Source: Hyaloperonospora brassicae
Taxonomy: Eukaryota > Oomycota > Peronosporomycetes > Peronosporales > Peronosporaceae
Length of the DNA stretch: 64,000 nt
Assembly: GCA_947650285.1 (NCBI GenBank)
Contig: CANTFL010001406.1
Span: forward strand, 1 to 64,000
Direction of reading: 5' to 3'
Shown here: positions 1 through 9,442 of the stretch, piece by piece
How positions within the stretch are numbered: position 1 is the first letter of the stretch
Layout of the letters: each line of letters begins with the position of its first letter
Position numbers and translations under genes: made by a program
The notes under the pieces: model-generated
Database searches by the model: none
What the model was told of the DNA's origin: nothing
What the model saw: only the letters and a program-made list of their open reading frames with translations

Positions 1-320
1 AGTGAGTCGAAACCGTTTCGAAGCGATGCAGTCTCACGAAGGCAAGTCGGACGAACCTTAACAGTTCGAACAAGTGTGCTAGGCGGTAGCACATGCTGGT
101 GGATAAGGTTGCAAGATATGCTGTGAGGTAGCATAGGCTGATGGATGGGGTTTTGTGTATGAGTGTGGAGATAGTCACGTGAATTACCGTACTGAATGAT
201 GTGGAATGAGAAGGATCGAGGTCGTGGAAGTTGCAAAGAATGGAGTACCTAAGAAAAGAGACGATGATCGAATGCTTATACGATTATAAAAAATGATCGG
301 GATTGGGCACCGATCTTGAA

Positions 321-3095
321 CTAAGACGATGGAGCAGGCTTGAAATTGTTCTGTGGACGGGGAATCTGCGATCCGGGGTGATCCCAATAGGCGTTGCGGA
401 ACAGTTTGCGCCAAGGATTCTCTTGGTCGGCTATGTCTAACGCCTCTAGCAAGTCAGCTGGGTCGTTAGAGTGTCCTAACCCTGGATACCAAATTCGTTC
501 TTCATGTGGGCGCGGATTGTGGAGGAAGAAGGGAATCAGCAGGATGTCGAGATCGCAGTAGCCAGCGATCGTGCCGTTAAGTATCCTCTTCAAGAAGTTC
601 ATCCAACGCGCTCCAAAGCGAGATCGGCGTTGCTTTCGTTGACGCCGGAACGTTTGCATAAACCGTTCGGATCGTCGCTGGGCCGGAGATATCTGGAAAG
701 CATGAGTAGATTCCCATAGAGCTTGCCGATGAGTGGACTCAAGCTCCAGGTAACGATGACTTATGTCTTGATACCATCCAGTCATGGTGAACGATATCGG
801 GTTCACGGGGACCACGATATTGTCCCAGGGGGCCGTAGCGTAAAGAGCCTGGATGGGCTGCCGCGAAATCAGCCTAGAGGCCCAAGTCCCCGTCAGCGGA
901 GCTCGCCCATGACTGTGGAAGGGGAACAGAAAATTCGTGGGTTTGGAGTAGTGGTGAAACAGCAGCTCAATGGTCATGGTCCTCACGCAAACCATTGCGA
1001 TCCGCGAAACTGACCATGGAGCGATCTCGGAAGCTACCCGTCGGAAAGGCGCCAGATAATTGGGAATCCACCGATCCTGTGGCTGAGGAGTGGCGGAAGA
1101 TTATCGAAATCAACGGAGGAGATGACTCGGTTAGCCACTTGGCGCGCCGGAAGGGTGATGCGGTTTTCGCTATCGGACAAGTAGCGATCCGAAAGCGCAG
1201 TAGACCCCGGAGGCGGACTAGCGGAGCCAGTCTCGCTGTGTGTTTCCCCTGTCGGCAACACCTCCACATCTTATACGTCTCCATCATCTTGAATTATAAT
1301 TACGGGGGCAGCCGCGGCCGGAGAGGATGGATACGAAAGATAACGGGGCTCCGGAGCGTCTGGAGAGAGATCGCGACAGTGCGTGAGCTGGTGCGGTAGC
1401 TGCGGAATAAGCGGAAGTGACCTGGGCAGCCGGAGAGAAGTCTAAAGTCGAAGATCGGGCATCCGATCTAGGTTGACGACGAGCGGTCGATCTCGAGCGG
1501 GACAACACGGAAAGGGTCGAATCCCCCGAGCTAAAGTCCGACTCGGTTGGCTTCTCACTTCCCGATCCAGTCCTAGAAGACGTGGACGAGGGCGGCAAAG
1601 AAGAAGAATTGGGTGAAGGCTCGGGTGGGGTCAATCTGGACAGTTTCTTGGAGGGCGTTACGGGATTCAACGACAATAGCCGGGAGGCCACACGGGTGGT
1701 GGAAGAATTTCTGGATCGTGATTATGGTCGAACACGCCGACGCTTGGTAGGCGGTCCAGACGATCTCGATCTGGACCTACGGGCAAGCGATCTCGATCTC
1801 TGGGTAGCGAAAATAGGTGGCGATCCGGCCAGAATAGCACTCTTGGGCGTCGATCGAACGGTCAGTTCAGACGACCGGGACCCGAGTACAGCACTGTTCA
1901 GGGTGTAGAGGAGGGCACGGTGTTCTGCTATGGCCCGATCCCGATCGTGTTCCGCCACCTGTAGCTGGTCGTAGACCGTGAGGTGTTCCGCAAGCTGACG
2001 ACGGAGGTTGGTGTTTGCCATCTGCGAAAGTGCCAACTGACCCTCCAGAAGAGTCAAGCCATCCACTTGTTGCACGAGATCGCTAATTGAAGCCAGTCCC
2101 TCTGCGATCTCCACCTGAGACCGATCCAATTCCTCCTTTAAGTGCAAAAGATCTATGTGAAGGAAAGACCGGTCGGTGGTCAGCTGGTCACGCTGCTGTC
2201 GGAGAGAATTGATTTCGGCTTGGAGCGAGGAGATTGGAGCCCTCAAAGCGTTCACCTGTCGTTCCAAGCTGCCTTGATCTTCATCGTTGGCACGTAACAA
2301 AGCATGTAGCCGAAAAATCTGCGCAGATTGATCTCGATGTGTCCGCAGAGCTCGTTTACAATCGCTCAGAGAATGTACTGCGTCGACGTAGCGGCCTTGC
2401 ATCAAATCATATCGACGCTGGACAAAAGAGACGAAAGGTGCGGCCGATCTGTACAGAGAATCAATCTTGTCTTGCGAGCGATTTCTCCGGGCGACCGCAT
2501 CTCGGTATGACTGCTGAAGCGCATGAATTGTATCGGTTTGGCTGCAGAAGGTAGTCTCTCGATCCCACAAATAAGAGATCGTAGCCAACGTAAGACGAAC
2601 GTCGTCGGCAGAAACTCTCGGAACGAAGCCGGTGACGCCCGCAATTGGAGCATACCCTGTACGAGACTCACTAGGGGCCAGAATGTCGGAGCTGAACGCA
2701 CCCAGAATCGCCGGAGGTGCAGGAAGTTAGGACGGCTCAGAGGGACGATCGGGCGATCCCGTGACGATCGATGGCGACCCGACCGAACTGGAAATACTTG
2801 GAGACTCGTGTCGATCTGGAACAATTGGAGCATACATCCCGCGGTCCGTCGATCCAGACGGCAAGTTGCGGGCTGGGGACGAAGGTCCGGTCGGCTGTCG
2901 ATCTGGCGATCCCGGGGCGATCGGTGACGATCCGGCTGGGCCTAGATGGCTTGGAGACGCATGTTGATCTGGGACGATTGGAGCACACCTCCCGCGATCC
3001 GGCGATCCAGACGACGGGTCGCGATCCGGAGACAGAAGCACGGTAGAGCCTTCTGACGAGATCGGCGAAGTAGGGAGATGCGGTGGAAAGGCCAT
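321..3095 (-). pseudogene. Decayed long antisense gene of element E0 (Ser/Pro/Asp repeats, coiled coil, Ser/Arg-rich part)
   Basis: Several open stretches on the minus strand lie mostly in one frame and look like one broken gene of about 900 codons. From the start at 3095: about 120 residues rich in Ser/Pro/Asp with repeats around APIVPD and GSPDR; a TAA at 2727-2729; then about 290 residues (2588-1722) of long coiled coil with heptad Leu and Glu/Gln/Arg, ending in a basic RRSRSR/KRRR tail; a second stop at 1722-1724; then a Ser-rich part to 1284, again in frame. From 1284 to 1000 the frame changes at least twice. The last part (995-321) is Arg-rich with aromatic clusters. I recognise no catalytic domain. 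It starts upstream of an LTR-like stretch on the opposite strand, the place taken by the antisense frame in element A1. The product could be a structural or RNA/DNA-binding protein, but that is inference. Confidence 0.5.
1722..2588 (-). CDS. Coiled-coil protein segment of the E0 antisense gene (288 codons open)
   Basis: This is the longest uninterrupted piece of the E0 minus-strand gene. Residues about 20-230 are almost wholly helical, with regularly spaced Leu and many Glu, Gln, Arg and Asp, and no predicted membrane segment or signal peptide. The last 35 residues are Ser/Arg-rich and end in a basic cluster that resembles a nuclear localisation signal. The upstream DNA stays open in the same frame back to a TAA at 2727, so the Met at 2588 is probably internal to a larger protein rather than a real start. 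The frame is also open just downstream of its stop. No enzymatic motif is visible. Confidence 0.4.
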   Translation of the reverse strand: MATISYLWDRETTFCSQTDTIHALQQSYRDAVARRNRSQDKIDSLYRSAAPFVSFVQRRYDLMQGRYVDAVHSLSDCKRALRTHRDQSAQIFRLHALLRANDEDQGSLERQVNALRAPISSLQAEINSLRQQRDQLTTDRSFLHIDLLHLKEELDRSQVEIAEGLASISDLVQQVDGLTLLEGQLALSQMANTNLRRQLAEHLTVYDQLQVAEHDRDRAIAEHRALLYTLNSAVLGSRSSELTVRSTPKSAILAGSPPIFATQRSRSLARRSRSRSSGPPTKRRRVRP

Positions 3096-4062
3096 GAGAC
3101 GGACTTGAGTGGTTGGAGCGAAGTTGATGAGTGACTACACTGCGGTCAATTGATGTACAATGGACTTCAGTACAGGGGGCGGTTGTGGTGAAGTCTCTAA
3201 TCAAATTTTGTACTAGGATCGGTGGCTACACATTTGGGACGCCACTTACTGGTGGAAAAAGAGGCCATGGGACTTGGCGATCCAATAAGAAAAACGGGAT
3301 CGGCGATCCGATCCAACTGTCGTCAGACTGATGGGTATGGAACGATCTGAGACGGGGTGATTTGGGACAAGACGACAGTTAGGACGATTTCCATGGAGCG
3401 ATCTGGGACAAGGATCTGATATCGGGCGATGTGATGTGACTCTGTGACGAAGGTGTGACCTCCTGCAGACTGGTGACACTCTCTACGGGTCTCCCAAAGG
3501 GAGTACTGGTTTAGGTTAATTATGGACCGATCTGGAAGTGGGGATGTTTGTGGGGGTCTGTGGGACCGTTGTAAGAATTGTGGATGGTCCCATTGTGCGG
3601 ATAAACCGTTTAGTATAGTATCGGAGCATGCACAATGAACGGAAAAGACATATAGGGCCGGATAGCACTGTGTCGATCCTCAACGATCTCGAATTGGACA
3701 CCAGATCGGCCATGTTCCCTGCTGGTTATGGACATATCAATGATGGAGATATTGTATGATGATGTACATGATTTTTGGAGATCCATGAGTGATGTCCCAA
3801 TAGTTCAGACCGAAAGAGCCAGTGGAAGTCGGTCGAATTGACGTCGCAAAATGGATCTAGACACATTCCACATCTTGGATACTATTTTGGACTTTTCGGT
3901 ACTAAAATTGGGTATTTGGTACCATATTTGGAATTTGGTCCTTTTTGGTGTCTAGGTACGATATCGGGAGTATTGGCGCTATCTTTGGAGTACAGGTCAC
4001 GAAATTTCGACACGTGTTCAAGGGGGCGGTCAAGCTTAAAGGTGATATCGACTTGGACAGTG
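3096..4062. other. Gene-poor GATC-rich stretch, probably start of the E0 LTR
   Basis: No coding frame can be supported here. The DNA is rich in GATC and GATCT/GATCC motifs (for example around 3278-3430) and has a guanine-rich tract at 3172-3182 that could be a polypurine tract next to an LTR start. The left LTR boundary cannot be fixed because the partner LTR lies outside the window. Confidence 0.3.
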
Positions 4063-4880
4063 ACCTACGGTTGGGAATAGGCTTAATGATAGGTTGGACA
4101 TTGATTTGGTTGGTTAATAAACAGACTTGAACTCTACTTCTTCTGCTCACGACGCACGTTCTCCTCCCCTCTTCTCCGGGCAAGATTTATTTGGCTTCCC
4201 CGGCGGTTCAAGGCACGCGTGTTACAGGGACACAGAAGACCGATCTTGGATCGTTGGCCAAGATCGAGAAGAGCGATCTCGGGATATCTGGCCCGGATCG
4301 ATCAAGTACTCACACTCAACTCAACTGCTAGGGTAGCGGCCACACAACAAAGGAAAAGGAAAAGGATTTTGGACACAAGATCGCGAGACGGCTCAAGTGG
4401 TCAGAAGATCTGGACAAGGCGTTCAAGACAAGACCGAGCGAGATCGAAGCGATCTACTGGACATATCGGCGTGTTTCATTTTGGCGAAACCAAGAACCGA
4501 TCTGTCCATATTGCGCACTTCCGGCAAGATCGGCCGATCCCGAGACCAGATCGGACCGATCCCAACGCAAGATCGACGCAAGACTATTATTTGCTGAGTG
4601 AAGATTTCCGCACAGCGAAGACCCCGATCCCGAAGACTAATCGAGATCGGTGTGATTCAAGATCGAGATGGCGACATCTCCAAATAGAGATCGCCGCGAC
4701 TCAAGATCAGGATCGCAAAACCCCGTTCGTGGTGTGAAGATTTCCGCACCGGAAGCGAACGCTCAACCCCAAACCCTCAGCGAGATCGACATCTCCCAAG
4801 GCCATTACGAAGAGCTCAAGTAAGCCCAACCGACAAGTACACAAGGTGAGGACAAGGCTATACAGCAAGGCACGGATCGG
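4063..4880 (+). repeat. LTR-like stretch of element E0, related to the family B LTR
   Basis: This stretch shares landmarks, in the same order and orientation, with the right halves of the LTRs at 26815-27333, 30791-31902 and 43050-44181. These are a segment reading roughly GATTTGGTTGGTTAATAAACAG (compare GATTGGTTGACATATAACAG), the block AAGATCGCGAGACGGCTCAA at about 4378, a GTGAAGATTTCCGC-like block near 4733, and CAAGTACACAAGGTGAG near 4833. It is diverged and GATC-rich. Because gag-like sequence does not follow on the right while a gene remnant lies on the left, I read it as the 3' LTR of an element extending left of the window. Confidence 0.5.
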
Positions 4881-5858
4881 AGTACCCCCTCCGTGAGTCG
4901 GCAAGTCTGGGCAAGTAGAAGATCGACACTCACAAAAGTAATTTTGTAAGATCGACTTCACGACAAATATCACTTTGGAATTTGCCACCCACAAACACCT
5001 TGTTTCTCCTCTCTCTCTTCGCTGCCACTCCCTGTGCTTCGCTGCGATTGCTACCGACAAAGCGCTAAAGCTGTTAGGTGGAAATCGATAAAAGAAGCAC
5101 GAGCAAGATTACCAAAGAATAATTTCAACAAAGACGGCATGTCGCGCATTGGACAACTGTCATGAGGTTGTTTTGCTTGTACTACCACTGTGAAAAACTT
5201 ACGTAGACTGATTACTGCGAAGGCAAGTGCTTTGAAACCTCACATACAATGCATACGCAGGAGAAGCTCGAATAGCTGATCAATCACGCTCGATAGAAGG
5301 ATAAATAGAATTATAAATAAAGGATTGATAAAAATATATCCTTTCTTCTTATATTTGCAAATAATACATTTCTCAATATAGCTAGCTACCCGCTAAACAT
5401 CCAAGACGCTCGTCTAGCACCAAATAGATTTTATGTCAGCTATCGTTATGGCCTAAATTAGCCAATGAGAAAAAAAATGTCCAAATAATTGGTGAAAATA
5501 CTATTCCTTTCAGATTTACCTCGCAGAATAAATATTTTATATACAAAGTAAGAATATCTTTTATCCAATTGATAGTCAAGGTCTTTAAAGACGCTTTCAT
5601 GCTTTATTTTTTTGACTTATTGCGAGTTCGGTGCAAACCACCTGTATAGTCGATTATCTTATTCGGCCAAATTTATAAGAGAAAAAGGTAATTTTAGCGC
5701 CAGTCCGCAAGCGAAATCGCCTTTTCTTACGATCCCGTCGCAGTGCACACAATAAGCTAGTATTTGGTTTTCCACGTTTCCAAAATCAACTAAGGTACTA
5801 ATTAGTAACCATAACCCACATACCGCGCCTCAACAAATGGTAGCGGCACTTCCAGAAT
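4881..5858. other. AT-rich intergenic stretch, nothing recognised
   Basis: The first 200 bases have CT-rich runs (about 5003-5040). From 5080 on the DNA is AT-rich with frequent stops in all frames. I see no gene, RNA or clear repeat. Confidence 0.5.
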
Positions 5859-6215
5859 ATGAGGGGTATTGCTGCACCTGCAGTGTCACCCAAAATCAAT
5901 GTGATTCCAAGAGCCAAAAAGAGCCTATGGAAGAGACTGTCACTGCGTCCGGACATCACATTATTTTACCCTAGGTTTCATGGAGATCTGACGTTCATCG
6001 AAATGTTCTGGGGAGAATCTAACATACATGCTCAAAAAATTGCGAATGCGCATACAAAGGCCTCGAGCAGATTGTCCCAAAATCTCTAGCATCCGTCTCT
6101 CTCACCACCATTCGTCGCCATGCTCGCAAGTGCGTTTAGTACATATATCGAACGATCCTGACTATGAAGGCCGCCAAATACGCCGTAACGAAGTATCGGT
6201 CGCACCGTAATGTAC
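5859..6215 (+). pseudogene. DDE-superfamily transposase remnant (Tc1/mariner-like C-terminal part)
   Basis: The frame from 5859 contains FYPRFHGDLTFIEMFWGE (about 5968-6020), which matches the conserved block around the last catalytic acidic residue of eukaryotic DDE superfamily endonucleases (typically FxPKFHCELNFIExFWG). After a frame change, about 6101-6205 reads LTTIRRHARKC and then KAAKYAVTKYRSHR, which matches the usual C-terminus of that group (TIRRWxHR … YxxKKYKSHR). The two parts are in different frames and the second has an internal stop, so it is a pseudogene. The N-terminal two thirds and any terminal inverted repeats were not found nearby. Confidence 0.6.
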
Positions 6216-6814
6216 ATGTTCAATACTAGCATATGTGAACGTTTTAGCTGCTACCAACTTTTGTGCTTTGCAATGGTTTTGGTAAAACGTGATGGGCTCT
6301 GATAGATTTGGATGATTGACTGCGTCGTTTTATAGTACATCGAGGATATATAAACGCAAAACAATGCCGTTTAGGGTGAATGAAGACAGCCAGTTTCGTA
6401 CTTAAGAGTGCAACAATGGTTCTATTGCGCTGATTCGTGTACTTAAGAAAGGATTGCATGTGGAATTTTTCGAGATAATTGAGAGAAAAAGAGGTCTACG
6501 CGGGGAATTTGGGGCGGCTAAATGTGGCTCGCCGCGATACAAAATGGACGAAATTATCCGAGTGTTAGGATCCTCTACCTTCGCGAAAATTTGTCAAATC
6601 AAAATCCGAGACTTAAGCAACGAAGCTAGATGTATACTCCAGCCATCTATGGTCTTAGATTTGTGTTTAAAAAGTACGGTAGGAGGTGCAGCTGAGTGAG
6701 AGGGATCGGAAAATGCTATAAATTTTAGATGAGGAACACTAGAATCTTAAGAAATAGACATTAGCCGATGTGTCTCTCCCTACACAAATATAAAAGAGAC
6801 GACTGAACCTTGGC
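6216..6814. other. Intergenic stretch with one unsupported small open frame
   Basis: An 81-codon open frame at 6454-6699 (+) resembles nothing I know and has no recognisable domain. I do not call it a gene. The rest has no coding signal. Confidence 0.4.
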
Positions 6815-7309
6815 GACAAGACAACCGTTGGCACGCTTTCTGGAATGACAGATGTTCTCGAAACTGAGGGGTTCATCACGGACGACACTTGGCTACATGC
6901 AGGTCGAGGAAACCTCTTTCGCAGGAGACTTGATCATTGTCAACGATTGTCGATCACGGACTGCTCCACATGGTCGAGTCCTTTCGTTGTGGTGATACAC
7001 TGTCTTGGCGATGCGGTTTCCACGCGAAAAAGACAGAAATGTCGACCCCACGCTTTGGTTTCCCAACGATGGGATAGAAAAACGACTTGTCGCAACAACA
7101 GCTCGACATGCTCGTAGAAACGAGACGGCACAGCATTGTCGTCGTTGACGTCGTGGTCGCACGCATGCATCGAGTCAGTCTGAGCACAAGTGAGTATCCT
7201 AAGATGTGTCCAGGCTAGCAGATGGACTGAGAAACATTCGCCTGGCACGGTTGAAGCTATGTGCTTCTCGCGTTTCGCCGTTGTAGTCGACGTTTGCCTC
7301 GCGCCGCTT

Positions 7310-7326
7310 GCTCATTCTCGAATTCG
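7310..7326 (+). promoter_or_regulatory. Candidate oomycete initiator upstream of the secreted-protein gene
   Basis: The sequence GCTCATTCTCGAATTCG fits the first half of the oomycete core promoter (GCTCATTYYNCAWTTT); the second half is only partly matched. It lies about 45 bp upstream of the ATG at 7360. A transcription start here excludes the in-frame upstream ATG at 7261 and supports 7360 as the start codon. Confidence 0.55.
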
Positions 7327-7359
7327 CTCTCCGTCCGACGACCCACCACCAGATCAACT

Positions 7360-8160
7360 ATGCGACACCGCGTTGCGCTGGCTCTGCTCGTAGCCACCTG
7401 CGCCGCACGCTTCGTCAGCTCCACCTCCATGGACGACCGTGTCAACAAAAAGACCGAGACCAAACCCGAGACCGAGACCGAGACCGAGACCAAGACCGAG
7501 GGAGAGGACGTGAATGGGGACGACAGCATTCAGGAGGAGAGGGCTCCAAGTTGGAGTAACTTGAAGGCAAAACTTCCTGCAGCCATAAAAAACGAACGAG
7601 ATGTGACTGCAAGCGCGTTGAAGGCAATCGCCACCAACACAGACGAGGCTGGAGCTGGACTGAAGAACGCTGCTAACAAAGTAGACGACATGGGGGATGA
7701 CGCGTTGAAACTTGCCAAAGTCGGAGATGATGCGGCCGTGGTCGCCAAAAAGTCATGGTCAAAAAAGAAAATAGCGGTCGTCACGTTATCTGTGTTGGGA
7801 TTGATCGGTGGGCTCCTCGTTTTCTTTCACAAAATGACCAAGGTACAAGGGGTGGCGGCTCCGGATCCACGGTTGACGGCAACGGACAGCTCGTCGAGCT
7901 CAGCGACGGACTACTCGTCGGGCTTAGGGACGGACTACTCGTCGGGCTTAGGGACGGACTACTCGTCGGGCTTAGGGACGGATTACACGTTGGGCTTAGG
8001 GACGGACTACACGTCGAGCTCAGCGATGGACAGCTCGTCGAGCTCAGCGATGGACAGCTCGTCGGGCTCGGCCATGGGCAGCTATTCAGGCCCGGCCATG
8101 GACAGCTTGTCGGGCTCGATGTTGGACGAGTTGGCGGCCCTGGGTTTCGAAGATGAGTGA
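7360..8160 (+). CDS. Secreted EER-motif candidate effector with a transmembrane segment and C-terminal repeats (copy 1)
   Basis: The 266-residue product begins with a clear signal peptide (residues 1-21, hydrophobic core VALALLVATCAA). An acidic Thr/Glu/Lys repeat (residues 31-48) and the motif QEER (58-61) follow, as in the dEER part of oomycete host-targeted effectors. No RxLR precedes it, so membership of that class is uncertain. Residues 65-135 form an Ala/Asp/Lys-rich helical part. A strong hydrophobic segment (about 138-157) follows KKSWSKKK and could anchor the protein in a membrane. The C-terminus is about ten copies of an 8-residue repeat of the type TDYSSGLG/AMDSSSGS, ending LDELAALGFEDE. 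The frame is intact and has no intron. An upstream in-frame ATG at 7261 precedes the candidate initiator and gives a non-secretory N-terminus, so I start at 7360. The paralogue is at 57484. Function is unknown; a plant-targeted role is inference. Confidence 0.8.
   Translation: MRHRVALALLVATCAARFVSSTSMDDRVNKKTETKPETETETETKTEGEDVNGDDSIQEERAPSWSNLKAKLPAAIKNERDVTASALKAIATNTDEAGAGLKNAANKVDDMGDDALKLAKVGDDAAVVAKKSWSKKKIAVVTLSVLGLIGGLLVFFHKMTKVQGVAAPDPRLTATDSSSSSATDYSSGLGTDYSSGLGTDYSSGLGTDYTLGLGTDYTSSSAMDSSSSSAMDSSSGSAMGSYSGPAMDSLSGSMLDELAALGFEDE
7880..8130 (+). repeat. 24-bp minisatellite inside the secreted-protein gene (about 10 units)
   Basis: Units of the form ACGGACTACTCGTCGGGCTT plus AGGG are repeated head to tail. 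Three units (about 7909-7980) are identical and outer units are diverged. Each unit encodes eight residues, so gain or loss keeps the frame. The paralogue has about six units. Confidence 0.85.
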
Positions 8161-8776
8161 GACTCGGTTTCAGCATGCGGGACCCGTCTGAACGTCGCCA
8201 TGTCGTAGCCGCCAGACCGCTTTGTTTGATGGTACCAATACAATCTTATGCCACTTCGTTGTTTGTTGCGTTATTCGTCTCGTTTGCTTTGTAGACATAC
8301 TGAGTCAGTTACTGACCTTGTGACTCGCAGCGACCGACCGACCAGACACACAGACCCCTTCGTCTCGTGCGTTTTGGTCTCCGATGCGTCTGTGGTACTC
8401 CCTTCCCTCAAGTCTCGCGCTGCTCCCGTCTCGATGTGCTTCGTCTCCAGTGTCTCTGGTCGATGCTGCAGTCTCCGAGCTAACAACAGAGCGATCATAT
8501 ACCCCCAACAGCCAACAGATTGTCGACCAGCAGCGCGACAGCAACCACATCGACGAGAAGCTCTGGCAGCAACGTATGCGATCACTGCTGATGTGCTACA
8601 GCAGGAGACGACCGACTGATTGACTGTTGCGCTGCGGTACGAGATGAAAGCACAGCGACGAATCTGTCTGGAAACGCCAACTGTATAGCTGGCAGCGGCA
8701 CGTGTCGTGCCGTTTTCTCTCCTCCCTCTCGCTCGCTCGCTCTCTCTCTCCTCACTCTCTCGCTATTCGTGTACAG
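8161..8776 (+). other. Downstream of the secreted-protein gene; pyrimidine tract with probable intron acceptor
   Basis: After the stop at 8160 there is no supported gene. At 8713-8776 a long CT-rich tract ends in GTGTACAG, a good 3' splice site, directly before the frame that leads into the COMM-domain region. The other R1 copy keeps the tract (about 58745-58808). An upstream exon probably lies between 8450 and 8700, but I could not fix its frame. Confidence 0.45.
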
Positions 8777-9442
8777 GTTCCAACAGCAACAACTCGACGC
8801 CATTAGAGTAAACGAGAAAGCGCTGCAGAACGAACTTCTGTTAGTCATACCTGCAGCTGTGTCGAGACTGCGTCGTGTGCTCGACAGTACCAGTACGTGG
8901 GGCATTGCTGCGGCCGTTGGTTGATGGCGTGTCAATGATATGAGACAAGCACAAGGTCCACCTGCTTCATGATGGGCTGATGTTGCTGGTGTTGCGATGT
9001 CAATCGGACTTTTGACTTTGCTCAAGTCGTGGACGTGGACGTGTCGTGGCGACTGGACCACGTGCTATATTCGAGTGGGGCTGGAAGTGATCATGAATCA
9101 CTGTACGTTGTGCAGCTGCATGTGCAGCCGCTTCGTCCTCGTCATGACTTGGGACTCCAGATGGAAGTGTTCACGTGCTCAGTGGAAGAGTTGCGAGTGC
9201 TCATGTATCGCATCCACAGGCGACTGACTGCTCATGAAGTGGAGAAGCTGATGACGGGAACGCCGTCAAAGGTCCGACTCACGAGCACAGGAGCGCGTAG
9301 AAACACAGGCACGTGTGATGAAGCGAATAGTTGCTGCATCGAGCGAGTCTTGGTCAGGAAGGCCGTGTTGTTGGGACTGGCCACGTTGCTTCAGCAGTCG
9401 AGTCGGTCCAAGTCGAGAGGTGTGGCACTGCAAACAGACTGA
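8777..9442 (+). pseudogene. COMM-domain (COMMD) family gene remnant, copy 1
   Basis: After the pyrimidine-tract acceptor the DNA reads QQQLDAIRVNEKALQNEL and then LRRVLDSTSTW, a helical part placed like the N-terminal domain of COMMD proteins. From about 9005 comes FDFAQVVDVDVSWRLDHVLY, then YVVQL, then VFTCSVEELRVLMYRIHRRL. This is the order and spacing of the C-terminal COMM domain (VDxxWRxD … phi-x-L … F-x-x-S-x-x-x-L-x-x-L). COMMD proteins form the Commander endosomal complex. Between the two parts are in-frame stops near 8920-8975. The second R1 copy has a frame change at the COMM domain entry. I therefore call it a decayed or partial gene; an intron across the break is possible. Confidence 0.5.

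Noticed and set aside
7423..7450. RVNKK considered as a degenerate RxLR motif
   Set aside because: Only the Arg fits; I do not count it as RxLR, and rest the effector suggestion on signal peptide and EER alone.
7781..8176. 131-codon minus-strand frame with Ser/Pro/Thr repeats
   Set aside because: It is the mirror of the minisatellite inside the secreted-protein gene; its repeats follow from the plus-strand repeat and it has no start context of its own.
8248..8619. 123-codon frame downstream of the first secreted-protein gene
   Set aside because: It is not kept in frame in the second R1 copy, has no domain, and probably covers untranslated sequence and an unresolved exon.
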